Shown here: positions 50,396 through 59,757 of the stretch, piece after piece
How positions within the stretch are numbered: the first letter of the stretch is position 1
Layout: every line of letters begins with the position of its first letter
Origin: Heligmosomoides polygyrus polygyrus
Lineage: Eukaryota; Nematoda; Chromadorea; Rhabditida; Heligmosomidae
NCBI GenBank assembly: GCA_947396885.1
Contig: OX377206.1
Location: 87,913,960 to 87,977,959, forward strand
Reading direction: 5' to 3'
DNA: 64,000 nucleotides
Position numbers and translations under genes: made by a program
The notes under the pieces: model-generated
The model's input: only the letters and a program-made list of their open reading frames with translations
The model's database searches: none
What the model was told of the DNA's origin: nothing

Positions 50396-50680
50396 GGTTC
50401 GCGCTAGCGCAGTTAGTGTAAGCGTCATCTGTCGCGTGCATCCGATCCAGGCGATTGGTTCAGTTTTCTCGACCAGACCAACCAGGCCTTCCATCCCTCC
50501 GGGGTCGGCGAGACCTGCCTGGAAGGATAAAGCGGACACGGACTTGTCGATCAACTGGCCACAGCAAGTCATTGTAGAGGTCAGATACGCATTCACGTTG
50601 CCTTCGAGGCATCTCATAGAAGTAGAATCTGTGGCGCATCCCTAAAGAGGTTGACTAGGATTGAATGGTCCTTTATCGTT
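50396..50680 (+). mobile_element. SINE A copy
   Basis: The head GCGCTAGCGCAGTTAGTG is followed by CCTTCCATCCCTCCGGGGTC; the GGTACCAGA part is shortened. Confidence 0.75.
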
Positions 50681-50755
50681 TCTTCTTCCTTTCACTGAAG
50701 CCTGGATGTGGCTCCCCGTAGATGTGCCATATCCTAGTTTCTTGTACGCACCTGT

Positions 50756-51060
50756 TCACCTGTCACCTGCAGCACGTTGATCATCGAGTTGTTCGAGGGA
50801 GCAACAGCAGCGTCTCCATTCGTCCTTGTCACGTGCCAGAGTGCTCCAGTGTATACCCCTCGCTCGCCGGACACCAGGATCGTCATATCGTCCGTTTAAG
50901 GCTTTCACAAAGAAGTCCGACCAACGCGTTGGTGGTTGTCCTGGTGTTCTCTCGACATCCCGCAGAATCTAGTCGGTAACGGCTCTCGTCCAGCGGGTGT
51001 CTGCGAAGCGCCTTACGTGGCCAGCGCACCTAATTTTCGGCGACTTAACCTATGCGACAG
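50756..51060 (-). pseudogene. RTE-type reverse transcriptase C-terminal remnant
   Basis: The minus strand reads SPKIRCAGHVRRFADTRWTR and then [30 protein letters not shown] and [14 protein letters not shown] before a stop at 50756-50758. This is the typical end of nematode RTE/BovB-like ORF2 ([21 protein letters not shown]). A nonsense codon interrupts it and more degraded similarity continues to about 51240. The rest of the element is gone. Confidence 0.8.
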
Positions 51061-51774
51061 CGTCTCTGATCTTCTCTAGTCTTGTGACCACACTGGCCAA
51101 TGCCCCAACAAGTACCTAGCCCACACTTTTTAGAGCGATTCACTGGCTATTGTGCCATGCTGTTCGAGTTCTGTATTTCAAGCCTCATGGCGTGCCATGT
51201 ACATGGCAGTCTGCAGTGTTCTTTCTCTCAATCATCAACGGCAGCGGCAGCAGCCGTTTGAAATCCCATTAGGTGTGTGCCGTCGTGTTGAATCAAGTTT
51301 TCCCTATGCAGTTGTTCAATGATAGCATGATGTGAGCACTCCAATTTCAATTAACGATTGATTAGCTGGATAACAGTGTGTTGTGCGTGCGGTGTAATGG
51401 ACCAGTTCGCTTCGCGCTTCGATCGTTGCTGAGAAGATATACTGGCCGGGTGTCTGTGAGAACTTACACACCATGCGGCAAGTCTTCAAACCAGAATTAC
51501 CACATTTGGCATGAAAAGTGTGGTGGGGTAGCTGCCAAGGTCGGGCACATGGCTGGCTAAGGTTGTGTATGCGGGGGCCGGATCATACCTGTTCAAGACA
51601 ATCGTCTTTCGTTTTCGAAACCCACTATCCCATTCTATATGAGCTTTAACTTGCCCGGATTATATCTGAAGTGAGACGTCTAGCCAAATCCGTCAAACTG
51701 GTCAGTAGTAGCACGAGTCCGACTCAGCAACGAGCTCAAGTAGAGATTAGGCGCTTACCTAACGGCTACACAAT

Positions 51775-51845
51775 CTTACGCAGAAGTGCAGTGCATGGCG
51801 CATCCGAAGAAAATCGATTAGTACCAGTCTTTCTCTTTTGATCCG
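51775..51845 (+). mobile_element. SINE A end fragment
   Basis: GCAGAAGTGCAGTGCATGGC and GCATCCGAAGAAAATCG match the distal block only. Confidence 0.45.
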
Positions 51846-52531
51846 CCTCATGTGAAACCGGAAGCAGTTTTTCATATGCGATCTCCCTTAAGAAAAAAGA
51901 TGATACCAATTCATGAATTTTAAATGGATGCAAAGTTAGCTGGTTGAACGAAGGCTTGGGCTCGACTTGTGGAAGTGAGGAAAATATATGGGTCAATTTA
52001 TTGCTTTGTTGACTCTTAAAGATCAGCCAAAAATAAGGCAATTATCAAAAACCTTATTGGAAAAGAGTGTTAAGAAATGCTACCAAAGGTTCAAGCTAAA
52101 AGTCAAATGGGTACATGGATGCGCAGTAGACATTGGACCCGACGTCGATTCGGATAATTCGGATCCGTCATTTTTTTCAAACATCGGTCAAAAGGATTGT
52201 GCAATCGATGATTTTTGAATAGCCCGGATCTTAAGACGATTCGATTGAGGGTGAATCAAACCAGACCGGATTTTCGAATAATTCAGATAACTAATTTTGA
52301 TCAGAAATCTGATGTTCTATCCGATTCGGATACTCGAAATGAGATCCGAAGAGAATGCAGTTATTTTGACCATGCAGAAATCCGTTCTTGTTAAGGCCAT
52401 TTTTACCCGAATCGACTTAAGATCTGGGGCTTTTCAAAAATGCCACTATACGCACAAATCCTTTAACTGGATTTGAAAAAATGGCGCACCCGATTCAGTA
52501 TTCGAATCATGATTCGAAACAGATCCGATGT

Positions 52532-52760
52532 CTAGTGCACGGTCGGAGACAGCGCCAGCTGCCGTGTGCACTCCCATTCAAGGTTCTTGGTTCGAATTTC
52601 CGGCCCAAGCCAACCAAGCCTATCCGTCGACTGACCTTCGCAGACTGTTATATAGGTCAAATACTTGTTCAAATTGCCTCCACGATAGCCCTAAAAGTAG
52701 AATGCGTGGCGCATCCCAAACAGAGGTTGATGATTATTATCGTCTTGATCCTTATCCATT
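52532..52760 (+). mobile_element. SINE A copy with internal deletion
   Basis: The head and B box (TTCTTGGTTCGAATTTCCGG) join directly to the CGACTGACCTTCGCAG block; the GGTACCAGACTTG section is missing. Confidence 0.75.
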
Positions 52761-52785
52761 TGATCAAATGATGGTCCTGGAAGCG

Positions 52786-52935
52786 CGGTAAGTTGTAGGG
52801 CGGCGCTGGCCCTCGTGTTCGGAAGCGATTAATCCAAGGATCGGATTCCGCTCCAGGGGCTAAGCCTTCCATCCCTCTACTGCAGGCTTCAACACAATAT
52901 TCTGACGTAGAATGCGTTTCTCAGAGATGTTGACT
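52786..52935 (+). mobile_element. SINE A remnant
   Basis: GGATCGGATTCCGCTCCAGG, GCTAAGCCTTCCATCCCTC and GTAGAATGCGT are in order with large gaps. Confidence 0.5.
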
Positions 52936-53225
52936 ATTTTATTGCAGCCGATATTCCTGCTAAAGTCCGAAATCAACGTTAGGGTATATCGTCGAGGAGA
53001 GAATTATGTCGAGTTCTTAACTGTGTCTAAGTTTGATGTTTGTGCAAACTGAATGAGTGACGAGTTTCCGTGGTTATGTTATAGTCAGGATACGAACTGG
53101 TTATTCAAGTGTCATGCTCTTCATTTCACTAACGAGTTTATTTCGCCTTCCCACGCATCTCGCCACCCAAATTGAAGTACTTCCGGCACGTGACTTGGCT
53201 TGGAAGTAGCGATGTTACCCTAGAC

Positions 53226-53430
53226 CACTCGTGACGCAGCAAGTAGGAGAATTGAGCCCACCCGCCACCAAATATCGATTAGAAGTTCATTCGGGAACCA
53301 AGCCAAACAAGCTTTCTATGCCTTCGAATCCTGTGAAATGCTCATAATCTTGTCCAAGTTTATTGGTCAAATACGCATCCAAATTTCTTCCACGGCAATT
53401 CTTCTACGGGATAGCAGTTGAATGATCGTG
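53226..53430 (+). mobile_element. SINE A remnant
   Basis: TGACGCAGCAAGTAGGAG, CGGGAACCAAGCCAAACAAG and TTGGTCAAATACGCATCC follow the family order. Confidence 0.5.
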
Positions 53431-53439
53431 TTAATCAAT

Positions 53440-53714
53440 CTCATCATTTCAATCCTCGTTTGGGTTGCGCCACGAATTTCTACTTCTACGGTTGTGGACC
53501 CAATTTTAATGCAAGCTTGAATGCTTTTAATGCTTTGCTTTCTGTGGCCAAATTAGTGCTTTATCCTTCCCCAGAGATATTTCGTACCAGCTCGCAGGCC
53601 CCAGATGAATGGAAGACTTTATAACTGGTCCAGGCGGGACCCGAACCAAAAACCCTCAATTTTAAGTATACGTGTCAGCCCGCATCTCTTTCGACTGCAC
53701 TACCACGGGTCCAC
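53440..53714 (-). mobile_element. SINE A copy, diverged
   Basis: TTTGGGTTGCGCCACGAATT at the tail side and CATCTCTTTCGACTGCACTA at the head. Confidence 0.65.
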
Positions 53715-53966
53715 GACGTCTCATAGGCGTAGAATACGCTCACACCCCAATCAATGGCCACCTCGAATTTCCTACATTTTATGGTTTTTGTAGGTTTTGC
53801 TCTTCTAAGGACATTATTATTTGAATGATTTCGATTTAATGCGACTCCACAAAGAATGGAAATTGGATGTTTTAGTGTAACTCACCCTTTTGGGTTTTTC
53901 TGGCGTTAAGAGGGAGAGAAGGAGATGACAAAGTGACGATCTGGACCAAATGGCAAGACAGAGGTC

Positions 53967-54521
53967 AACGTTAGTCAATCCCCTTGGGATGCGCCACGTA
54001 TTCCATTTCTACGGGATGTCGTGGAGGCAATTCGTATTTGACCTACTCAACAACTTATGGTAGCCAGAATAAGTCAGTTGTCTACTCTTCCCGGACAAGT
54101 TTGGTATCAATTTACCGATGCTGTATGGATGGAAGGTTTGGTTGGCTTGGGGCCGGATTCATCAAACAGTGGGTATATGTAGTACCAACCCTATCGCGGG
54201 AACCGCTCATCTCACTATAGCGCCATTTTGTCAGTGGGGCGCGGAATTCTCACGGTAGGTATGCGAATATACTCACGACGATGGTCGAGTATTCTGTACC
54301 CACTGATATACCCACGATGTGGCGGGTAAGATTTATCATGAATGCCACATCATGGGTACGTCTACTCTTTGCACCCCGTATACCTGCAGGTATAAGCGTT
54401 GATGAATCCGGACTCTGGACAGTTAACGAACCACGATTCGTGTGGGAAATCCGTACCAAGTCTTGAATCTGAATGCACGCGGCACCTGACGCATCCTCCG
54501 ACTGCGCTACTACGCGCCCAA
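53967..54521 (-). mobile_element. SINE A copy interrupted by a MITE
   Basis: The tail half (53967-54148) has GGGATGCGCCACGTATTCCA; the head half (54440-54521) ends CATCCTCCGACTGCGCTACT. The MITE at 54149-54415 and about 24 other bases lie between them. Confidence 0.75.
54149..54415. mobile_element. MITE inserted into a SINE A copy
   Basis: The left end GGGGCCGGATTCATCAA is mirrored at 54399-54415 (inverted: GAGTCCGGATTCATCAA). The 267-bp element separates the two halves of a minus-strand SINE A (53967-54148 and 54440-54521). The same end sequence begins at 63942. Confidence 0.7.
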
Positions 54522-55487
54522 GTGATCTTTATGATCTCGCTATTGAACTCAAAATAGGCGGACTTCATCCATATTCTGTCCTGGATAGACAATGGTCTCA
54601 GGGCTTTGCAAGACGACGGATCTCCTCGCTTCTGTTCGTTTGATATCGTGATGCGGTCGTGCATCCTGTGGTCTTCTCTCCAAGGGCAACCCATCAATTC
54701 TGATCCGAGCAAGCTCGCACGCATCCGCTTCGGGACGGCTCGTACATGGAACGGAAGCGAGAGGGCGCCAGCCGCAGAGTGCCTTTCGCCGACTGATGGA
54801 CTGACTGACTGCCTGCTGCGGCTGCTGTCGTCGGCGATGACGATGGCGAAGGCGACCGCGCAGTCGGTGCAGTGCATTCGCGATGACAAAATGCGTTGGT
54901 CTGCTGAAAATCAACGCTCGCGCTCTAATTTCGACGAAAATCGATGCGCTTGGCGGAAATGACGGCTGTTCACCTTTCGTCCGTGCACATCATGTACAAT
55001 TCATTTGCATGGAACCGGCCTTGACAGCGTTCGCGGCCAGCGTCACTGTGCTACGTATTTCGATACATTTAACTCTTTTTTTGGAGGGGTAACGAGACAC
55101 GGGGCGCGTACAGCTGCTTAACATCTGCGTCGACCTCGACGACAGCGGCTGTCTGTACGAGTTTGGTTTTCACAAAGTGACACGGCTATGCTGGTGCTCA
55201 GCTAGCAACTTAGTTTCACTCCAAAGTGACAAGCCGACACGTGGCTTCAGAAGTCGAAGGGATCGTGGGCTTTGAAAACGTCGCCCGGCGCCTCAGAAAT
55301 AGTATTTTAAGTCACAGAAAAAGCATCAGCGTTCAGCAAGACCTTAACTCCTCAGTGTCACTTTGGACTTAAAAAGTGGTCACAGTGCTCTCCGTCAGCA
55401 CATTCCGAAAAAAGCTACCGAATGGAATATTCCTTGAGATTGCTAGGGAATCATTTACACTAGAAACTCTAAACAAGCCAGAAATCT

Positions 55488-55891
55488 GTCACAACGATGT
55501 TTTGTTGCGATCAAAACTTCTAGCGCCAGGCAGGACTCGAACCCGCACCTCCCTCTGACCGGGCGGGAACGCTCTACGCCTTTACACCACCGGCGCTGTT
55601 TGATCGAACGCAACATCCACATCTCGTGGGACCGATCAGCAGTCACCCGTATCCGGGATGACCTGGCCGCTGATATCAGCATGGAACCAGTCAAGCTGAT
55701 GGTCTTGATAGAAACAATTCAAATCAGTTTCCTTAAGCCTCAAGTGGTTGGTATCGAGGTAGTAAGCTGTCACAACGATGTTTTGTTGCGATCAAAACTT
55801 CTAGCGCCAGGCGGGACTCGAACCCGCACCTCCCTCTGACCGGGCGGGAATGCTCTACGCCTTTACACCACCGGCACCATTTGATCGAACG
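55488..55891 (-). mobile_element. Paired SINE B insertion with target duplication
   Basis: Two near-identical units of about 127 bp (55487-55611 and 55767-55894) each contain a minus-strand tRNA-like region: a T-arm GCGGG-TTCGAGT-CCYGC and, in the first copy, an acceptor stem GCGCCGG against CTGGCGC. The flanking 13-mer CAAGCCAGAAATC occurs just before (55475-55487) and just after (55892-55904) the pair. The paralogous segment near 56485 lacks it. Confidence 0.75.
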
Positions 55892-55933
55892 CAAGCCAGA
55901 AATCGATATCTACTATTAAGGATAAAAAATCTG

Positions 55934-56132
55934 GGCGCAATCCATGGTGGGTGTAGTATCTTGTAGGCTAGGATATTTTCAATATACAGCTTACTGTAGG
56001 ATGGAATGCTTTGCTTTCCTATGGAAACCCACTACCACACTAGAATTCTGCTAATATAGTGGGCTCTGGTGCGAAAAAAAAACAAGAAAAATTCATCGTC
56101 ATAAGGGTGCACCCACCTAGTCGGATAGCGCC
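55934..56132. mobile_element. hAT-like MITE with 8-bp target duplication and empty site nearby
   Basis: The left end GGCGCAATCC and inverted right end GGCGCTATCC enclose 199 bp, flanked by the exact repeat AAAATCTG at 55926-55933 and 56133-56140. The paralogous copy at 56513-56540 has a single AAAATCTG running straight into AAACGTCTG, that is, the unoccupied site. Confidence 0.85.
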
Positions 56133-56689
56133 AAAATCTGAAACGTCTGTGCGTGCATCCGTCCGTCACAATGGCAAATTGGCAGGAAGTTGTTTCCAAT
56201 TCGATTGTCATTATTGGTCGCTTATGAGGGTTAACCTTTAAAGTGGGCATGAGCGAAACGGGACAAGAAGGTGGACTTCTTAGAAGACGTCACTTGATGT
56301 CGGTAGGGGTAGTATTTTAAAACAAAGTAGGCATCGGCGTTCAACAATCCCTTACCCAACTCTTCGATGTCACTTTGAACTTAGAAAAAAGTGGTCATAG
56401 TGCTCTCTGCCAACAGTTTCCGAAACGCTACCGAATGGTATCTTCTCTGAAACTGCTGAAAGACTAGAAACGCGAAAGAACCCAAAAATCAGTCGCTGCT
56501 GTTAAGGAGATAAAAAATCTGAAACGTCTGTGTGTGCATCCGCCCGTCACAAGAGCAGAGGACGCTCTTCCCACTTTCGCCATTATTGATCACTGTTCAA
56601 GATTAACCTTTAAAAGAAAACGAAATGGCTAATGAAAAGGCTCTCCAACAAGTAATATGACCACTGAACGGCAACTAATGAGAATGATC

Positions 56690-57110
56690 ACATTGCAGCT
56701 GACCATTACCGATCGATTTCATCGATTTTTGTAAGAGTTAGTCGTTTGAAGCGTAGGCGATATGAGTGTGATGGCTGATGTGGAAAGCTCACAAAAAGTA
56801 AACACTGCCCATTTCTTAATCATTATCGAACGATTTCATCGACTTTTGTTCGATGCTGACCATTATCGGTCGATTCCGATGAATTTCGCCCGATGACCGT
56901 TTGGATTGAGAACTGCACAAGTGTTTGGGCCGGTGAACAGACTTCACAAAATGTAAACAATATCGATGACCAACCACTACCGATCGATTGTGGTTCGGTT
57001 CTTATCAAGAGCGCTTTTGGAACTGACCGCTTCAAGTGAGAAGGTAGATAGTATCGATCGTCTGACAGTCACTCAACGGTTTTATTGATTGTTTCCGTGG
57101 GTGACCATTT
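56690..57110. repeat. Tandem repeat, about 130-150 bp unit, 3 copies
   Basis: TGACCATTACCGATCGATTT, CATCGATTTTTG and CTCACAAAAAGTAAACA-like blocks recur at about 56699, 56857 and 56968 with divergence. Confidence 0.75.
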
Positions 57111-57912
57111 GAGATGGGAATCGTGTGAGTACGTACATCGGTGAGAAGGTTTCAAAAATTAAAAAAAACATAGATTCGTTTAAAATGGTGGGAAGATGCT
57201 GAAGCCTGTATCCGGGCCTGTCGTTAGCTGGCTATCGTTTGTAGATGTTACGTTTTTTCTGCCTTCAATATGTCCAAAAAACGAGATTTGAACGTGCTTT
57301 CTCGGTTCCTTGCTCCTGCTCTGGCAACAATTGGTTTCAAGAAATCCCACGCAACTTCTACTTCCGCGGAAAATCAAGAATCTGAGAAAAAAATCAGATT
57401 CCAAAAATCAGAGCCTGTACGGCTACCTGACCAGACCACTCTTTGGCTACCTGACCAGACCACTACACTTTTTCAAACGTCAGTGCCCTGGTGATATCGG
57501 AAGCGACGGTTTCTAGGGTTTGATTCGTTTAATGGCTTCCAGACTTCCGTCCTTTTCATTAATTTAAATGACAGTTTCTTTTATTTTCATTCACAAATGC
57601 TATGGATGACTTCGTTTCTGACGCGATGCCGCTTCGATTATCGTTGAAGGACAGTATCCAGCATACTCCTCAGTTCTTCTTGCATTCTATGCTTTCCCTA
57701 TTGTTCTCGTAATGGAACGTCTATTCCGTTCTGATTTTTTCTTTCTTGGTCAAAAGCCTTAAAAAACTTCTTCCTACTTTACTCAACTTATATTATCTAA
57801 GTAACCGATAGTTTCGTCACCCGGACAAGCCACCTTGCGATATTCAAAAAAGGAAATTTGGCCCCTTTTCATAATTTTTCTCTCAATCATATGATCACCT
57901 ACCTATTTTGAG
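57111..57912. other. No gene recognised
   Basis: A 74-codon plus frame at 57270-57494 includes a small tandem duplication (GGCTACCTGACCAGACCACT repeated at about 57420 and 57444). It is not recognisable as a known protein. Confidence 0.4.
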
Positions 57913-57920
57913 CTTTATTT

Positions 57921-58503
57921 GGTTCTATCCTAGTCGGGGGAGGGGGGGGGGGGGGGGAGGAGGGGTCCACAGAGTTAGCTCTGGTTTGTAGTTGCGCCTC
58001 TGCGCGGCACTGCACCATAGTAATAGATATCGACCGGGCGACGCGAAAAATCGATATCTATGGCGCCCATCACGCCGCGCTGCGTGGCGGCGCAAGTGTT
58101 TAAGCAGGTTTTAAAAATTATGTAACAAATTGACTTGAGACTTATCAAGCGGATCCTAGAGAACCTTAAAAGAAACAAAAAAACGAACGACCAAACAACA
58201 ACAAAAGAAATCGCCGCGGTTTTCCAACCGTCTCGGCTGGCAAAGAACGACACAATGGAGGCATGCCGCGTGCTTACCGCCGCCTGACATGCTATAACAT
58301 AGGATCTAACATGGTGAGAAGGGCACAGAACTTTGCCTGCTTACAACCGCGGCGAAGGCAAATGTAGTTTTTCCGTTATTTATCCTCGTGAATTTTTCTA
58401 GTTCGGGTCCTAACTTGTTCCATAGGAGCCGCTCGGTAGGTCTCAAGTCAATTTGTTACATAATTTTCAATTCTGTGGACCCCCCCCCGACTAGGATAGA
58501 TCC
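57921..58503. mobile_element. hAT-like TIR element, complete, 583 bp
   Basis: The left end GGTTCTATCCTAGTCGGGGG is mirrored at the right (inverted: GGATCTATCCTAGTCGGGGG). The exact 8-bp direct repeat CTTTATTT flanks it (57913-57920, 58504-58511). A second inverted pair of about 45 bp (AATTATGTAACAAATTGAC at about 58118-58136 and mirrored at about 58448-58468) lies inside. No coding capacity is seen. An 8-bp duplication fits hAT. Confidence 0.8.
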
Positions 58504-58668
58504 CTTTATTTATTTATTTATTTATTTATTACTATACCATTACCATTATTACCGTATGACAAAAAACGAGATAATGTGGATCGTATCTATGAGTTGTTTT
58601 CGAGAAAAATAGTTGAAAAATCCTTTTTATCAAACCAGTAAATAAAACTACAATAAAGTAAATAAATA
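58504..58668. repeat. (TTTA)n tract and AT-rich spacer
   Basis: TTTA units at 58504-58531 directly follow the hAT-like element at its target duplication; AT-rich sequence leads to the LINE tail. Confidence 0.7.
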
Positions 58669-59757
58669 CATTTATTTATTTATTTATTTATTTATTGCAC
58701 TCAAAGGTGCGCATAACCTTTAACACATAATCATGCAATTAAGACAGATCCAGCACTGAAAAAAAAAAACTAAAAAACAACAATAACTAAACAACTTTCT
58801 AGAAACATAGCTGATAAAAAACAACGAAAAATGAAAAGAATTCGCAAACAACTTGAATTGTAAAGGCGAAATACTGAAACATATTTAGAATACCTCCTTC
58901 AAAGCAGGAAATCCTCTTGCCCTTTTTCCTTGCAGTGCCCTCATTTTGAACTTGAACTTGAAAACTGGGAGATTTATGGTGCAATGAGTAGCAATGTGGA
59001 GCCATCCGCGTCCATGCACAGGTAGCTTTACTAATGGTAAGAAATAACCTGCATCAGTCTGCTACAATGCCTTAATACACACGGAAATCACAAAATTCGC
59101 TGTGTGAAAACAAATTGGTGGCAGCGTAATTACGTAAAACAAAAGAATAGCACACAGAAATTAGGATGATTTGGTTTTCTAAAACACAGCCCAGCTATAG
59201 CATGGTTATTTATATAAAACCACTCTCGAGCAACATTCCTGGCTGGTCAACACCTAAGCGTCAGGTTGTAGCCTTCCGTACTTAGGCGAGGCAAAGCTTC
59301 TTTCAGTGACAGCCTTTGTCGCTTCTATAGCCGCAGCTGGTTGACGATAAAAACCGAAACATCCTGTGGAAAGGCAAACATTTTCGAAACATTTTTGATC
59401 AAGTCTAAGCTCTCCTGCCAACCAGCTACTCATCGCCCTTAATAACCCAGGCTAAGGTCTCAAAATGTTGTGATAAGAGGAATCGCCCAGGGTTAAGATA
59501 ATGGCATAGCATCGCTTCGGGGATAAACGTTCACTTTGCACAAGTGTTTGAAGATGTAGCTTCATATGAGAGCAGCGCAAGAAAAAAGGAATAACATTAT
59601 CTAGAACATTAACATTGGGAAGGTTATAAAACAATAACAGTAACACGATGAATTTAGCGCGAGACAGCCAGCCACACTCATCCCCGTACAGCCAACCAAC
59701 ATCACACGAACCTCACCACATGGCAAAATCTGAAATAGGAATGGTGAAACTCCAACC

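Larger units (their letters stand above)
55305..56620. repeat. Direct segmental duplication, one copy carrying two insertions
   Basis: Copy 1 (55305-56235) and copy 2 (56310-56620) share TAGTATTTTA, GTCACTTTG, AGTGGTCA then AGTGCTCTC, GCTACCGAATGG, TTAAGGA-ATAAAAAATCTG and AACGTCTGTG in order. Copy 1 is longer because it contains the paired SINE B (55488-55891) and the MITE (55934-56132). Confidence 0.85.

Noticed and set aside
52948..53063. Possible downstream exon after an ATTGCAG acceptor (frame reading KSEINVRVYRRGENYVEF)
   Set aside because: It has no donor before its stop and no clear similarity to the ADAMTS cysteine-rich or spacer domains; 34 codons open by chance is plausible.
54362..54914. 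175- and 121-codon minus-strand open frames
   Set aside because: They run across a MITE, a SINE head and GC-rich sequence; the protein strings look like translated repeats.
55510..55598. Genuine tRNA gene on the minus strand
   Set aside because: The acceptor and T stems pair, but the D-arm and anticodon arm do not fit well (no T33), and a near-copy with shared flanks lies 280 bp away, so it is a tRNA-derived repeat.
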